A stretch of DNA of 64,000 nt from Gemmatimonadaceae bacterium (GCA_036496605.1 DASXKV010000006.1:52640-116639); one strand, 5' to 3'; counted from the stretch's first letter, positions 9,986-19,019 are shown. Program-made: numbers and translations. Notes: generated from the letters alone by a model not told the origin.

Positions 9986-11851
9986 TCAGTTCCCTCCGCG
10001 GCGCAGCTTGAACGCCGTCGATTTCGTCTTGCCGGTCGCTGCTCGATCGTTTTGTACGGTCGACGCGCTGTCGCCTTCCGCCGCATAGCCAGAGATCAAA
10101 TACACGAGGCTCGCCGTCCCGTCCATGATCGGCTCGTTCGTCGAGTAGTCACCAATGTCGTCGTGATACACGATGAAGCCGGTGTTGAACAGCGCGTACT
10201 CGTCGGCGTCGTGGAGTGCGATGCCCTTGAGGTTCTGATAGATCGAGCGATAGACGGGTCCGTCGAGGAGGCCGCCGCGCAACTTGTCGACGCCGAGCGC
10301 CTTCGCGACCGCCGAGTGCGGATCGTGCGCCCAGACGCCATCGTTAGGCCAGCCGATCACCATCGACGTCCCCCACGGATTCGTCCCGAGCAGCCAGTCG
10401 AGCGCTGCCTGCTCGTACTCGCGGTACTGCTCGTCGCCAGTCATCTTGCGGTAGAGCATCGCCTGCGTCGCAAATGCCGTCATGAGATCGTTGGAGCACC
10501 AGATGAACGGGATGCCGACGCGAAAGCCGTTTGTGGCGCGAGCGATCACGGCCTCGATGCCGCGACGGTAGTAATCCTCCATCTCGCGCTTGATTCCCGC
10601 GCCTAACGCGGAACGCCACGTCTCGTAGTGGCCGTTGTTGTACCAGGGGAAGAACTCGTAATGGCGCGCGGTATCCGCACCCATCCAAGGCGTCACCGGC
10701 TCTTCTTCCGCGAACGACACCGCCTGGCCGAGGAGCATGCGGTCACCCGTGAGAGCGTAGAGCTCGGCGGCGCCGAGCTCCATGTCGTCCACCCAGTTCG
10801 CCTCCTCGTAGAAGTACGGGGCGTGTCCCGGCGCCGTCTGGCACACGCCGTGGTTCTGCGTGCCTAACACAAACGCGAGCAGCGCATGGCGTTTGAGTGA
10901 ATCGGCGAATACCGTGTCGCGCTGGGTGTAGAGTATCGAGCCGAGGCTGAAAGCCGAGGCGTACTTCCCTGCTGTCGAGGCGAGTCCCGTCGATCGATTC
11001 TTGTACCCGAATAACCCCTGTGGATGACCGGTACATTGATATACCGGCCGCTCTTTCCCCTTGCCCCAGCCGTAGTCCGTCGAGTCGTTCCACGGTAGAT
11101 CGAAGTACGTATGATCTCGATCGTCGCCGACCTGGTTGTACATCTCGCCATAGCTCGGGAACATGCGCACGAGCCACTCGAGACCGTGTCGCGCCTCGTC
11201 GAGCACGTCGGGAACTCCATTCTTTCCCGCGACACCGCGCCCGTCGAACTCGTCCCCGAATGCGTCGCGATGGTCTCGATAGGCAAGCAGCATCATGTAC
11301 GTCGCGTTTGCGGAGGTCGCGACGTATTGCAGATAATCCGATGCGTCGGCCCAACCGCCGCTCACGTCGACGCGCTTCACGACGTGTCCGGTGTCGTCGA
11401 TGACGAAGCCATCGTGCGTGTGCACCGAATCGGCACTCACGGGGTTCCAGCCCGAGCGCTGCTCGCGCAAGTAGCTCAGGAGTGTGTCCGCGCCGCCGTC
11501 GTATGCGTGCGCGTCGATGCGTAGCAGTCGCGAGGTCACGCCGAACGCCGCGATGCGATAGCGGCCGGCGCGGCGGAGCTCGGTGAAATCGAGACGCCAC
11601 GTTTGCCGACAGGGACCGAATGCGCCCGTCGCGTTGATCTTGCGCGGTCCGAACACCGTGCGCCCGCGCTCGTCGCGCACAACGAACGTGCGTGTGACGC
11701 GCGTCACGCGCGACGAATCCAACGCGCACGCGACGGCGACTTTGGGCGCGTCAGGCAGATAGCCCACCTGATTCACACGAAGGACGATCGATGAATCTGG
11801 CGCGTCGACAGCCAGGAGTCGAAGCGACAGCGATACAGCGAGAGCAATCAT
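9986..11851 (-). CDS. Glycoside hydrolase family 9 protein with CelD_N Ig-like domain
   Basis: About 621 residues from the ATG 11849-11851, which opens a short signal peptide (MIALAVSLSLRLLAVDA); a TTG further out at 11914 is less convincing. Residues about 20-110 match the CelD_N immunoglobulin-like domain that precedes GH9 catalytic domains (VLRVNQVGYLPDAPK). The alpha/alpha-barrel follows: the GGWADASDY motif (about 166-174) carries the two catalytic-base aspartates, LLGTNPWGTSMVIGW is the conserved loop, and YSTNEPIMDGTA near 572 supplies the acid Glu. GH9 enzymes cut beta-1,4-glucans such as cellulose, or act as exo-glucosaminidases. A basic tail of about 30 residues follows the barrel. 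It stands alone, with no other polysaccharide genes close by. Confidence 0.9.
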   Translation of the reverse strand: MIALAVSLSLRLLAVDAPDSSIVLRVNQVGYLPDAPKVAVACALDSSRVTRVTRTFVVRDERGRTVFGPRKINATGAFGPCRQTWRLDFTELRRAGRYRIAAFGVTSRLLRIDAHAYDGGADTLLSYLREQRSGWNPVSADSVHTHDGFVIDDTGHVVKRVDVSGGWADASDYLQYVATSANATYMMLLAYRDHRDAFGDEFDGRGVAGKNGVPDVLDEARHGLEWLVRMFPSYGEMYNQVGDDRDHTYFDLPWNDSTDYGWGKGKERPVYQCTGHPQGLFGYKNRSTGLASTAGKYASAFSLGSILYTQRDTVFADSLKRHALLAFVLGTQNHGVCQTAPGHAPYFYEEANWVDDMELGAAELYALTGDRMLLGQAVSFAEEEPVTPWMGADTARHYEFFPWYNNGHYETWRSALGAGIKREMEDYYRRGIEAVIARATNGFRVGIPFIWCSNDLMTAFATQAMLYRKMTGDEQYREYEQAALDWLLGTNPWGTSMVIGWPNDGVWAHDPHSAVAKALGVDKLRGGLLDGPVYRSIYQNLKGIALHDADEYALFNTGFIVYHDDIGDYSTNEPIMDGTASLVYLISGYAAEGDSASTVQNDRAATGKTKSTAFKLRRGGN

Positions 11852-11976
11852 TGGGTTTGAGCGAGCTGACGTTTCAATATGCGTGCGCGTCGAGGAGTGG
11901 TGAAGCGTGCCCAACGTCCGCTTCGCGGTCTGCGATTTGCGCGCGGTGAGTCGCGGCTTTTTCGCAGGAGGATGTC

Positions 11977-12630
11977 ATGCATCACAAACGAATCGGCATG
12001 ATCGTCGTCACCAGCGCAATGCTCGGCGCGTGCGCGAGCGGACCGCGCGTCGAGACTGCCGGTGGCGAAGTGTCGACGCCAACGACGACGCCGGCGAACG
12101 CTCGGACGCTGCCCGCCGGCGCGATGATGGACCTGACGCTCGATCAGCAACTCGGCACGCAGTCGTCACACACCGGCGACACGTTCTCGGCGACGGTCGC
12201 GAACTCCGTGATCGCGCAGAATGGGCGCGCGGCGGTCCCCGCGGGCGCCAAAGTGTGGGGACACGTGAGCGGCGTCACACCGGCGAGTAATGCGACGCAG
12301 ACCGCCGCACTCGTGCTCGACTTCGACAGCCTCACCTTCAGCGGCCGCAGGTATCCGTTCGAGGCGAATGTCACCGCTACGAATCTCCAGAAGGAGGGCG
12401 GCACCTCGACGAACCAGGCTGTGAAGAGCGCGGCAATCGGCGCGGCGGCGGGTGCAGTGCTCGGCGCCGTATTGAGCGGCGCGGACAAGGACAAGATTCT
12501 TCTTGGGGCCGGTCTCGGCGCGGTAGCGGGTACGGCGATCTCACTCGGCAGGGGCGGCGAGAACGGCGTGTTGCCGGCGGGGTCGCGTATCTCGGTGCAG
12601 ACGACGCAATCGGTGGCCTTACGGTATTAG
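11977..12630 (+). CDS. Glycine-zipper outer-membrane-type lipoprotein
   Basis: A 217-residue lipoprotein. The signal peptide ends in the lipobox MLGAC with Cys19. The middle (about 45-130) is a beta-rich domain of repeated Val/Thr segments (LDQQLGTQSSHTGDTFSATV), like the conjugal-transfer TrbI/YMF19-like or SLH-coat type of barrel; I cannot name it firmly. Residues about 145-185 are a glycine-zipper (AAIGAAAGAVLGAVLSGADKD, then LLGAGLGAVAG), which usually spans or coats a membrane. Start is supported by AGGAGG eight bases upstream. Followed by a family D inverted repeat pair and a DUF4112 gene on the same strand. Envelope role inferred; exact function unknown. Confidence 0.8.
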   Translation: MHHKRIGMIVVTSAMLGACASGPRVETAGGEVSTPTTTPANARTLPAGAMMDLTLDQQLGTQSSHTGDTFSATVANSVIAQNGRAAVPAGAKVWGHVSGVTPASNATQTAALVLDFDSLTFSGRRYPFEANVTATNLQKEGGTSTNQAVKSAAIGAAAGAVLGAVLSGADKDKILLGAGLGAVAGTAISLGRGGENGVLPAGSRISVQTTQSVALRY

Positions 12631-12640
12631 AGCCGCCGTG

Positions 12641-12733
12641 TCATCCTGAGCGAAGCGAAGGATCTAGTGTCCTTTGTTAGAGGCAAGTATCTAAACTGGG
12701 ACAGTAGATCCTTCGCTGCGCTCAGGATGACAA
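12641..12733. repeat. Family D palindromes in inverted pair
   Basis: Two copies of the family D palindrome face each other: 12641-12665 and, inverted, 12707-12730, separated by about 41 bp. Together they could fold into one long stem between the lipoprotein and the DUF4112 gene and may end or process the upstream transcript. The right copy ends in AGGATGAC, and the ATG inside it (12727-12729) is the best start of the next gene. Confidence 0.8.
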
Positions 12734-13191
12734 AACAGCCTAACGAGTCTCTTCGTCGCGTACGCGTCATCGCGATGATACTGGACGAGGCGATCCGGGT
12801 GCCCGGCACGAAGCTTCGCTTCGGCATCGACCCCATCGTAGGTCTCGTGCCCGGGCTCGGCGACGTGCTGGGTGGCGTCGCGTCGGCGTACATCGTACTC
12901 GAGGCTGCCCGCGCGGGCGCTCCGGCGAGCGTGCTGCTACGCATGACCATGAACGTTGGGGTGGATACCGTGGTCGGCGTGCTGCCCGTTGTCGGCGACG
13001 TGTTCGACTTCGCGTGGAAGTCCAACTCCCGAAACGCGCAGTTGCTTGCTCGCCACATCGAATCGCCGGTTCAAACCAGACGAGCGACTATCGCCCTCGT
13101 CGTGCTGTTGCTTGCCACTCTCGCGGCACTCGCGGTCGGAGCAGCGTTCCTCGTCTTTTGGGTCATTCGGCGGCTCATGGCGTATCGATAA
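12727..13191 (+). CDS. DUF4112 domain membrane protein
   Basis: A 154-residue protein with the DUF4112 signature: LDEAIRVPGTKLRFGIDPIVG, then GLVPGLGDVLGGVASAYIV, then RMTMNVGVDTVVGVLPVVGDVFD and SNSRNAQLLARHI. A strong transmembrane segment follows (VVLLLATLAALAVGAAFLVF). The family is of unknown function, probably membrane-associated. The ATG at 12727 lies inside the inverted family D repeat; a second in-frame ATG at 12775 would remove the first 16 residues but cuts close to the conserved domain. Upstream codons in the same frame are only repeat sequence. Same strand as the glycine-zipper lipoprotein 97 bp upstream. Confidence 0.82.
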   Translation: MTKQPNESLRRVRVIAMILDEAIRVPGTKLRFGIDPIVGLVPGLGDVLGGVASAYIVLEAARAGAPASVLLRMTMNVGVDTVVGVLPVVGDVFDFAWKSNSRNAQLLARHIESPVQTRRATIALVVLLLATLAALAVGAAFLVFWVIRRLMAYR

Positions 13192-13220
13192 GTCCGGGAC
13201 CTTTGCGCTGTCGGGGTCCG

Positions 13221-13251
13221 GAGCCACTCGCCATTTAGCGAGTGTTGGCTC
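13221..13251 (+). terminator. Strong hairpin downstream of the DUF4112 gene
   Basis: GAGCCA-CTCGC, loop CATTTA, then GCGAG and TGGCTC: about 11 base pairs with a small bulge, 30 bp after the DUF4112 stop. No T-run follows, so it may be a Rho-linked or processing structure. Further on, ATTCTG-AAG-CAGAAT near 13285-13300 and GGCC-tccatc-GGCC followed by six T at 13362-13382 form smaller stems; the last is the better intrinsic-terminator candidate. The gene-free stretch 13192-13420 otherwise shows nothing I recognise. Confidence 0.4.
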
Positions 13252-13420
13252 ACGAAGGACTCGTCAGGCACGGTCACCGGCTTGATTCTGAAGCAGAATG
13301 GTCAGGACTCGCGGGCAAGAAAATCAAATGAACATGGGTAAAGGCACAGATCCCCTCTAAGGGCCTCCATCGGCCGTTTTTTCGCTGTAATCGAGGGTCG
13401 CGCTCACTCGTCTATTAACT

Positions 13421-15037
13421 GTGACCGCGAGCACGAGACTGTCCTTTGCACCCGCCGGCCGCGGCTGGCGCGCTATCGCTCTCGCGGTCACGATCGCGGG
13501 GGCGCTTGCTGTCGTCGCCACACATTTCTCGTTCAGCAACACGCTCGACGAGCCCGCACACATCGGCGCCGGCATGGAGTGGCTCGCCGGTACTCATGCG
13601 TACGACGCGCAATCTCCTCCGCTCCCGCGAATCGCGGCAGCGTTGGGACCGTACTCGCGCGGCGAGCGAGCCGTTGCCGCTTCGTCCGCATCCGATGAAG
13701 GCTCGAGAATCCTCGGGCGTGCCGCACACTACGAGAGCACACTCGCGTTCGCGCGCCTCGGCGAGCTTCCGTTCTTCCTGGTCCTGTGTGGCGTCGTGTG
13801 GGCTTGGGGGCGACGCCTTACCGACGAGCGCGGCGCGGCGATCGCCGTCATCCTCGTCGCGACCAACCCCAATATGCTTGCCTACGCCGGGCTCGCGACC
13901 TCCGACATCGCGCTCGCGGCGACCGTCACTGCCGCGCTCTTCGCTTTCGTTCGCTGGCTCGACGCGCCCCGCTGGACTGCCGCCGTCCCGTTAGGCATGG
14001 CGATGGCGCTGACGATGGCCACGGACTACGCGGCCCTCCCCATGCTGGCACTCGCCAGCGCCGCGACGTACGGCGTGCGTCGGCGCACGCATGGCGGGCC
14101 GCTCTGGGCAAACGAGATGCCCTCGCAGAGACGGCTCGCGCTCGGCGTGACATTTGCGACCGCCGGCGTTGTCGCATGGGCGATGTACGGCTTTCGCTTC
14201 GGTCGAGTTGGCGAGCTTCCAGTATTCGTTCCTGCGCCGGATTGGTTTTGGGGATTCGCAAGCTTCGTGATCGAACGAGCAAGAAATCATCCGTCGTACC
14301 TCTTCGGCACGCTCTCCCTCAGCGGCTGGTGGTACTACTATCCAGTCGCGCTTCTCGTGAAGACGCCTCTTCCACTCTTCCTCCTCGCCATGCTCGGCGG
14401 CGCAGCGGCCGGCGGCGATCTCGTTAGGCGCGGCGGTCGGGAGCGAGCGGTACTGCTTGTCGGAGTGCTGGGCGTCGTGCTTGCGGCGGCGATCATTGGT
14501 GACGACTCGGGCGTACGTCTCGTGCTCCCGGCCTTCGGTCTCATGGCCTTGCTCGGTGCCGTCGCTGCGGTCGAGCTCTGGGATCACGCGGTATCGAGTC
14601 CTCCCGCGCAACGGCTCGTGCGCGCCACCGTCGCGGCGATCATGGGAGCCGCGCTGCTCGTTCCGATGCGTACGCATCCCGACTACCTCGCGTACTTCAA
14701 CGCGCTCGCCGGCGAACGTCCGGAGCTCATTCTCGTCGACAGTAATCTCGATTGGGGACAGGATCTCTATCGGCTCGGGGCGGTGATGAAGCGCATGCAC
14801 ATCGACTCGATGGCAGTCGCGTATTACGGCTCGGCAAGTCTCGATGCAGCCGGCGTGCGCAATGCACGCCCGCTCGCCGCCGCCGAACGTCCCCGAGGAT
14901 GGATCGCCGCCAGCCAAACCATGCTCGCCGGCGTCGGCGGTGACGGCGCGTATGAATGGTTGAACGACCTTCAACCAGTTGGACGCGTGGGGTCGTCGCT
15001 CGTGCTGTACTACATTCCGCCACCCAAGCGGCGATAG
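13421..15037 (+). CDS. GT39/GT83-like polytopic glycosyltransferase
   Basis: A 538-residue membrane protein, with a GTG start that directly precedes a basic N-terminus and the first membrane span. The first periplasmic loop holds the acidic pair typical of lipid-carrier-dependent C-type glycosyltransferases (NTLDEPAH, about 41-48), followed by SPPLPRIAAALGP, a pattern of PMT/ArnT-like enzymes. At least nine hydrophobic segments follow, and a soluble C-terminal part contains VDSNLDWGQDLYRLG. The family moves a sugar from a polyprenyl-phosphate donor to protein or lipid in the periplasm. Donor and acceptor are unknown. It is a single gene; the GT2-ChbG-GT87 operon at 59.8-62.7 kb could supply a polyprenyl-linked sugar (inference). 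Confidence 0.82.
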   Translation: MTASTRLSFAPAGRGWRAIALAVTIAGALAVVATHFSFSNTLDEPAHIGAGMEWLAGTHAYDAQSPPLPRIAAALGPYSRGERAVAASSASDEGSRILGRAAHYESTLAFARLGELPFFLVLCGVVWAWGRRLTDERGAAIAVILVATNPNMLAYAGLATSDIALAATVTAALFAFVRWLDAPRWTAAVPLGMAMALTMATDYAALPMLALASAATYGVRRRTHGGPLWANEMPSQRRLALGVTFATAGVVAWAMYGFRFGRVGELPVFVPAPDWFWGFASFVIERARNHPSYLFGTLSLSGWWYYYPVALLVKTPLPLFLLAMLGGAAAGGDLVRRGGRERAVLLVGVLGVVLAAAIIGDDSGVRLVLPAFGLMALLGAVAAVELWDHAVSSPPAQRLVRATVAAIMGAALLVPMRTHPDYLAYFNALAGERPELILVDSNLDWGQDLYRLGAVMKRMHIDSMAVAYYGSASLDAAGVRNARPLAAAERPRGWIAASQTMLAGVGGDGAYEWLNDLQPVGRVGSSLVLYYIPPPKRR

Positions 15038-15062
15038 CAAAGTGTGTGGTGGGTAGCGGCAA

Positions 15063-15122
15063 GGCCCTAACCCTCGACCCTCTGCCCTCAACACTCTGCC
15101 CTCAACCCTCTGCCCTCAACCC
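15063..15122. repeat. Family B tract: CCCTCAA/CCCTCTG tandem repeats
   Basis: Tandem units of the form CCCTCAACCCTCTGC (about 15 bp) repeated about four times. The tract runs up to the TGA stop (15123-15125) of the minus-strand NAD(P)-binding gene. A longer version lies at 17880-18105. Confidence 0.75.
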
Positions 15123-15782
15123 TCAGCCCGCCACGATCTCGCCCGACTCGATCACGCGCACACCGCTTCGCCCTTCTCTGGCCGCGCGGACGATGGTCGT
15201 TGCGACGGCTCGGGCTTCGACGGGCTTGAACGCACGCGGTACGAGCGGACCGAGCCAGCGCGTGACGCGCTTCGCGACTTCCTCGCCGAGCCGAAGCTCG
15301 GCGCGCGGGCCGAGGAGCAACGACGGCCTAACGATTGTGAGGCGCGGATAGCCGAGGCCGCGCAGTGACTCCTCCAAATCGCCTTTCACGCGATTGTAGA
15401 AGTAGCGCGAGCGAGAATTCGCGCCGAGCGCGCTGACGACGAGAAAGTGTTCGCACCCATGACGCCGGCCGAGGCGGGCGAAGGCGAGCGGATACTCGTA
15501 GTCGACCGTTCGAAATCGCGTCCGCGAACCTGCCTGGCGAATCGTTGTACCGAGCGCGCAGATGATCGCGTCGACGGTGAAGAGCTCGTCGTATTCGTTG
15601 AGATGATCGAAATCGACGACGTGGGTTTCGAGCTTCGGCGATCGCACGTCAGGCGACAAGGGTCGCCGTGTGACGACAACGATCCGGCTGAATCCGCTAT
15701 CCGCGAGGAGCACGCGAAGACACTCGCGACCGACGAGTCCCGTTGCGCCGACGAGAAGAACCGATAGCGCGTTGTCAGGCAT
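15123..15782 (-). CDS. NAD(P)-binding Rossmann protein (atypical SDR, HTATIP2/YwnB-like)
   Basis: A 219-residue cytoplasmic protein. The ATG at 15780-15782 is preferred over an outer start at 15863 because it begins four residues before the Rossmann strand. The dinucleotide motif GATGLVG is at residues 12-18. Further family features are VVVTRRPL, an ALGTT loop, and YFYNRVKGDLEESL, which resembles the catalytic YxxxK of short-chain dehydrogenases in shifted form. It ends in IVRPSLLLGPR, usual for NmrA/HTATIP2-type atypical SDRs. Likely an oxidoreductase or a redox-sensing protein; substrate unknown. Gene is single, with repeats at its 3' end and the Ig-repeat gene upstream on the same strand. 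Confidence 0.8.
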   Translation of the reverse strand: MPDNALSVLLVGATGLVGRECLRVLLADSGFSRIVVVTRRPLSPDVRSPKLETHVVDFDHLNEYDELFTVDAIICALGTTIRQAGSRTRFRTVDYEYPLAFARLGRRHGCEHFLVVSALGANSRSRYFYNRVKGDLEESLRGLGYPRLTIVRPSLLLGPRAELRLGEEVAKRVTRWLGPLVPRAFKPVEARAVATTIVRAAREGRSGVRVIESGEIVAG

Positions 15783-15888
15783 GGCTCTGAGTGACACCCG
15801 CCATGACACCACCTCCCGCTGCGACAGTCGATAGGGAAAAGCTGTGCGAGCCCGAGGCCGCACGCAATTGTCGCAACCGGACTATCGA

Positions 15889-17862
15889 TCAGCTTCTCTT
15901 CTTACTGGCCTTCGACGACGTGACTTTAGTGGATGCAGTCTTCGCGGGCGTCTTCGTGCTCGAGCCGTTGCCGGGCGCCACGAACGATCCTCGGACATCC
16001 GTGCCCTGCACGCTGCCGCTGAGCGATTGATCGCCCGGTTTCGTGCCGAGTGTCCACGAGACCTTCACGCGGCCCTTGGCGTCGCTCACGGCGCGCGACG
16101 GCGTCACGTTCCCCGATCGCGTCGAGAAGTTCAGGCGCGCATCGGGCACAGGATTGCCGAATGCGTCGGTGACGAGCGCGACGAGATGCTTACCCTTCGC
16201 GCGCGAGCTCCGCGTCTCGCCAGGCGCGTCGTCGAAGGAGAGATTCGCCGCGGCGGCGGGACGCGCGACAGCCGTCAACTTGAGCAGTTTCTTCATTCCG
16301 TCGAGATGCACGGCGAGCGCGTTATCGCCCGCGGAGTGGCCAAGTGTCCAGCGCACGCGAGCAATGCCGGACGAGTCGGTGTGGATCGACGTGTCGGGTA
16401 CCTCGCCTTCCGACGGTGAGAGTTGCAGCTCGGCATCCGCGACGCCATTCCCGGCAGAATCGACGACGCGCAACACGAGCGGCTTGGAGAGCGCTTCACC
16501 AGCGACACCTCGTTGCGCGTCGCCGGAAACGACGACGAGTGCCACGGCCGCGCCGGCGAGCGCCGTCGCATGGACGGTCACCGGTGGCACCGCCCCCTTG
16601 CCGTGGCCATTCCCAACCTGCGCTCGGAGGCGCTGCGATCCCGACTTCGGTCCGAGCGTCCAGAGCGCGCGCGCCTCTCCCACCGAGTCCGAACGCACGT
16701 CGATGGCCTCGGCGCGTCCGTTGTCGAGCGCGACCCATGTGACCGGAACATCGGCCAATGCACGGCCAGTCGAATCCGCGACACGTATCGCGATCGTGTC
16801 GGCGAGTTGATGGCCAGCCTCACCACTCGCGTGGTCGTTCGACGCGGTGAGTCGGGTGTTCGCGGCGACCGGCTCCGCTTCGGCGACGACGGCGAGCGCG
16901 CTGTCGATGCGCTCGACGGTCGCGAGAATCGTCTGACGACCGGGCAGGTCGCCGAGCGTCCAGACCGTGCGCGCGCGACCGTCGGCATCGGTGAGCGTCG
17001 ATTGTGGGTCGAGCGTGCCCCCTCCGTCGGAGAGACGGAACTTGACGAGCACGCCTTCGACGGGCCGAGCACGCCGGCTGGTGACGCGCACGACCACCGC
17101 TTGCGGCAGCAGGCTGCCAGCGAGCGCGCGCTGCGTTCCACCAGCCACGGTCGTGATCGCGGCGGCGGTCGCGACGACGGTGATCGGCCCTTTGCCGGAA
17201 ACGCCGTCGACGGTCGCCGTCGCAATGGTGCGCCCGGCGATCTTGCCGGTCACGGCGCCTAACGAATCGATCTCGGCGACGCTCGTGTCGTCGAGCCGCC
17301 ACTGCGGGACGAGCCCGATCACGGGATGGCCGCGCGCGTCGCGCGGAATGGCGCGGAGCGGTTTGCGCTCGCCTTCGGCGACCACTGGCGTCGTATCGTT
17401 CGCGATACCGACGACGTCGACGGAGGTGACCGTCTGCCTAACGAAGACGCGCGACCGCGCGATGAGATCGGCGACGGCGATGCTGATCGTCGTCGTGCCG
17501 GGCCCCTGCGCGATCACGGAGCCGTCGTTCAGCACCGTCGCGACCTTCGGATTCTCGCTCACCCAGGTCGGCGTGGCGCCGACGAGCAGTGCGCCGCTCT
17601 TGTCGGTGATGGTCGCGGCGAGGTGAATCGTGTCACCGATCGCGTACGCCGTATCCGCCGCGGGGCGCAATCCAACCCACGAAGCGCCGAGATTCCCGAT
17701 CGTCTGATGGCTCGCCGATTTCCCGATGACGCCGTACGAGTAGAGGAAGGAAATGATCGACACGAGCGCCGCGCCGGTAGACGCAGCCATCGCAACGAGC
17801 TTTCCGGCGTTATGGATGAGCGGCTTTTGCGCGGGGCCGCTGACTCGCGTGGGGGAAGCCAT
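15889..17862 (-). CDS. Membrane-anchored multi-domain Ig-like (Big_1/Big_2) protein
   Basis: A 657-residue protein with one N-terminal membrane segment (about 22-43) and no cleavage motif, so probably anchored facing the periplasm. A Big_2-like domain comes first (TDKSGALLVGATPTWVSENPKVATV, with GPGTTTISI), then a second one (DDTSVAEIDSLGAVTG). Four Big_1/invasin-like domains follow, each closing with the repeated motif WTLG (VWTLGDLPG, LWTLGPKSG, RWTLGHSAG, SWTLGTKPG). The C-terminus is a Lys/Ser/Thr-rich tail of about 30 residues. A structural, adhesin-like or cell-surface role is inferred. No neighbouring secretion genes. Each domain ends in the sequence pattern of a tandem duplication. 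Confidence 0.82.
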   Translation of the reverse strand: MASPTRVSGPAQKPLIHNAGKLVAMAASTGAALVSIISFLYSYGVIGKSASHQTIGNLGASWVGLRPAADTAYAIGDTIHLAATITDKSGALLVGATPTWVSENPKVATVLNDGSVIAQGPGTTTISIAVADLIARSRVFVRQTVTSVDVVGIANDTTPVVAEGERKPLRAIPRDARGHPVIGLVPQWRLDDTSVAEIDSLGAVTGKIAGRTIATATVDGVSGKGPITVVATAAAITTVAGGTQRALAGSLLPQAVVVRVTSRRARPVEGVLVKFRLSDGGGTLDPQSTLTDADGRARTVWTLGDLPGRQTILATVERIDSALAVVAEAEPVAANTRLTASNDHASGEAGHQLADTIAIRVADSTGRALADVPVTWVALDNGRAEAIDVRSDSVGEARALWTLGPKSGSQRLRAQVGNGHGKGAVPPVTVHATALAGAAVALVVVSGDAQRGVAGEALSKPLVLRVVDSAGNGVADAELQLSPSEGEVPDTSIHTDSSGIARVRWTLGHSAGDNALAVHLDGMKKLLKLTAVARPAAAANLSFDDAPGETRSSRAKGKHLVALVTDAFGNPVPDARLNFSTRSGNVTPSRAVSDAKGRVKVSWTLGTKPGDQSLSGSVQGTDVRGSFVAPGNGSSTKTPAKTASTKVTSSKASKKRS

Positions 17863-17879
17863 ACACTAAAGGGACGGCA

Positions 17880-18105
17880 GCGGAGGGGAGGCCGTCACGG
17901 GCAGAGAGCGGCGGGCGAGAGTAGAGGGCAGAGCGCTGCGGGTTGAGGCCAGAGGGTAAGGCAGAACCGTCCCCGGGTCGGCTATTTCGCCCCAGTGTTA
18001 TTCGCCCCTCAACCCTCTGCCCCTGCTCTCAACCCACTACCCGCAACCCTTTGCCCTCTGCCCTCAACCCTCTGCCCGCCGCCCTCAACCCTTTACCCGT
18101 CACGC
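17880..18105. repeat. Family B tracts in both orientations
   Basis: The stretch between the Ig-repeat gene and the DUF5996 gene is mainly repeat: a G-rich arm at about 17883-17960 (GGGCAGAG, GAGGGCAGAG, GGGTTGAGG) and a C-rich arm at about 18005-18105 with CCCTCAACCCTCTGCCC units. The arms are complementary in kind and could pair. The C-rich arm runs over the TAA stop (18093-18095) of the DUF5996 gene. Confidence 0.75.
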
Positions 18106-19019
18106 TCCAGTTCCCGTCGATTCCACCCGCCACGATCGGCCGCTGCCTCGTAGGTGCTCTGGAGGAAATCCAGCACTGCTTCCTTCGGATCGGACGCCGT
18201 GCGCACGGACTCGTAAGGCAGGATCCACTCCTTCATCGTCGTGTTGTACGTGGCGCCCGCGGGTCGAATCGGTGCGTCGGAGCAGCCGGGTGGTTCGGGG
18301 TACGCATAGGCATAGAACGCTGGCTCCTCGATCGGTGAACCGACACTCCCCGGCCACCAGCCCGCACTGATGCATTCGTGCGAGTACGCCTCGACTGCCA
18401 CGTAGTCAGGACAGTTGGGAATGCCGCCGGGGTGCCGGGGCGCGCGCCGGCCCGAGAAGCGCGTGCAGGCGAGGTCGAACGAGCCCCAGAAGAAGTGCGA
18501 CGGACTGCACTTCCCGATGAAGCGGCCGCGAAATTCCTTGAGGGCGCGATCGGCGCTGGCGAGGGCACGCCACCACCGTTGCACAGCATCGGGATCATAC
18601 GCGTTATGAAGGCGATCCTCGGGAAATGGCGTGGTGTCGGCGATTTCCGTCGGCACCGGGTGAATGTGCGGTGTGATTCCGAGCGCATGCAGCGCGGCCA
18701 TGTAGTCCCGGTAGAACTCCGCCACGGAGCACCGCTCGAGGGAAAGCAGTCGCGTGTCGCCATCGCTCGTTCGCGCGACGAGCCGGTGCTGCAGAAAGTC
18801 CAGCTCGACGTCGATGGAGCGATCGCCGACAGGCATCGGTGAAGTACCGAGGCCTCGACTCGTTAGGTAGAGCGTGATCTGCCACCAATGATTCTGCATC
18901 GGCGCTAGCGCGAGTCGCGTCTTGCCGACGATCTGGAGCCAGCGATGCAGCGTGGCGTACGTATCCTGCCACTCCGCGAGTGGCAACGCGGGCCAAGGGT
19001 CGATGGCGGTGCCGAGCAT
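18093..19019 (-). CDS. DUF5996 family protein
   Basis: A 308-residue soluble protein that matches the DUF5996 pattern from its first residues (WPALPLAEWQDTYATLHRWL, then QIVGKTRLALAPMQNHWWQI, TLYLTSRGLGTSPMP and a DVELDFLQHRLV strand). Aromatic residues and conserved His are frequent (PSHFFWGSFDLACTRFSGR, then CISAGWWPG and EPAFYAYAYPEP). The family is common in soil bacteria and has no known activity. The start is the ATG at 19017-19019. Its last codons lie in a family B repeat and a family A repeat abuts its 5' end. Family call strong; function unknown. Confidence 0.85.
   Translation of the reverse strand: MLGTAIDPWPALPLAEWQDTYATLHRWLQIVGKTRLALAPMQNHWWQITLYLTSRGLGTSPMPVGDRSIDVELDFLQHRLVARTSDGDTRLLSLERCSVAEFYRDYMAALHALGITPHIHPVPTEIADTTPFPEDRLHNAYDPDAVQRWWRALASADRALKEFRGRFIGKCSPSHFFWGSFDLACTRFSGRRAPRHPGGIPNCPDYVAVEAYSHECISAGWWPGSVGSPIEEPAFYAYAYPEPPGCSDAPIRPAGATYNTTMKEWILPYESVRTASDPKEAVLDFLQSTYEAAADRGGWNRRELERDG

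Noticed and set aside
13991..15094. 367-codon minus-strand frame
   Set aside because: Antisense to the GT39-like membrane protein, whose hydrophobic spans and acidic motif define the coding strand.
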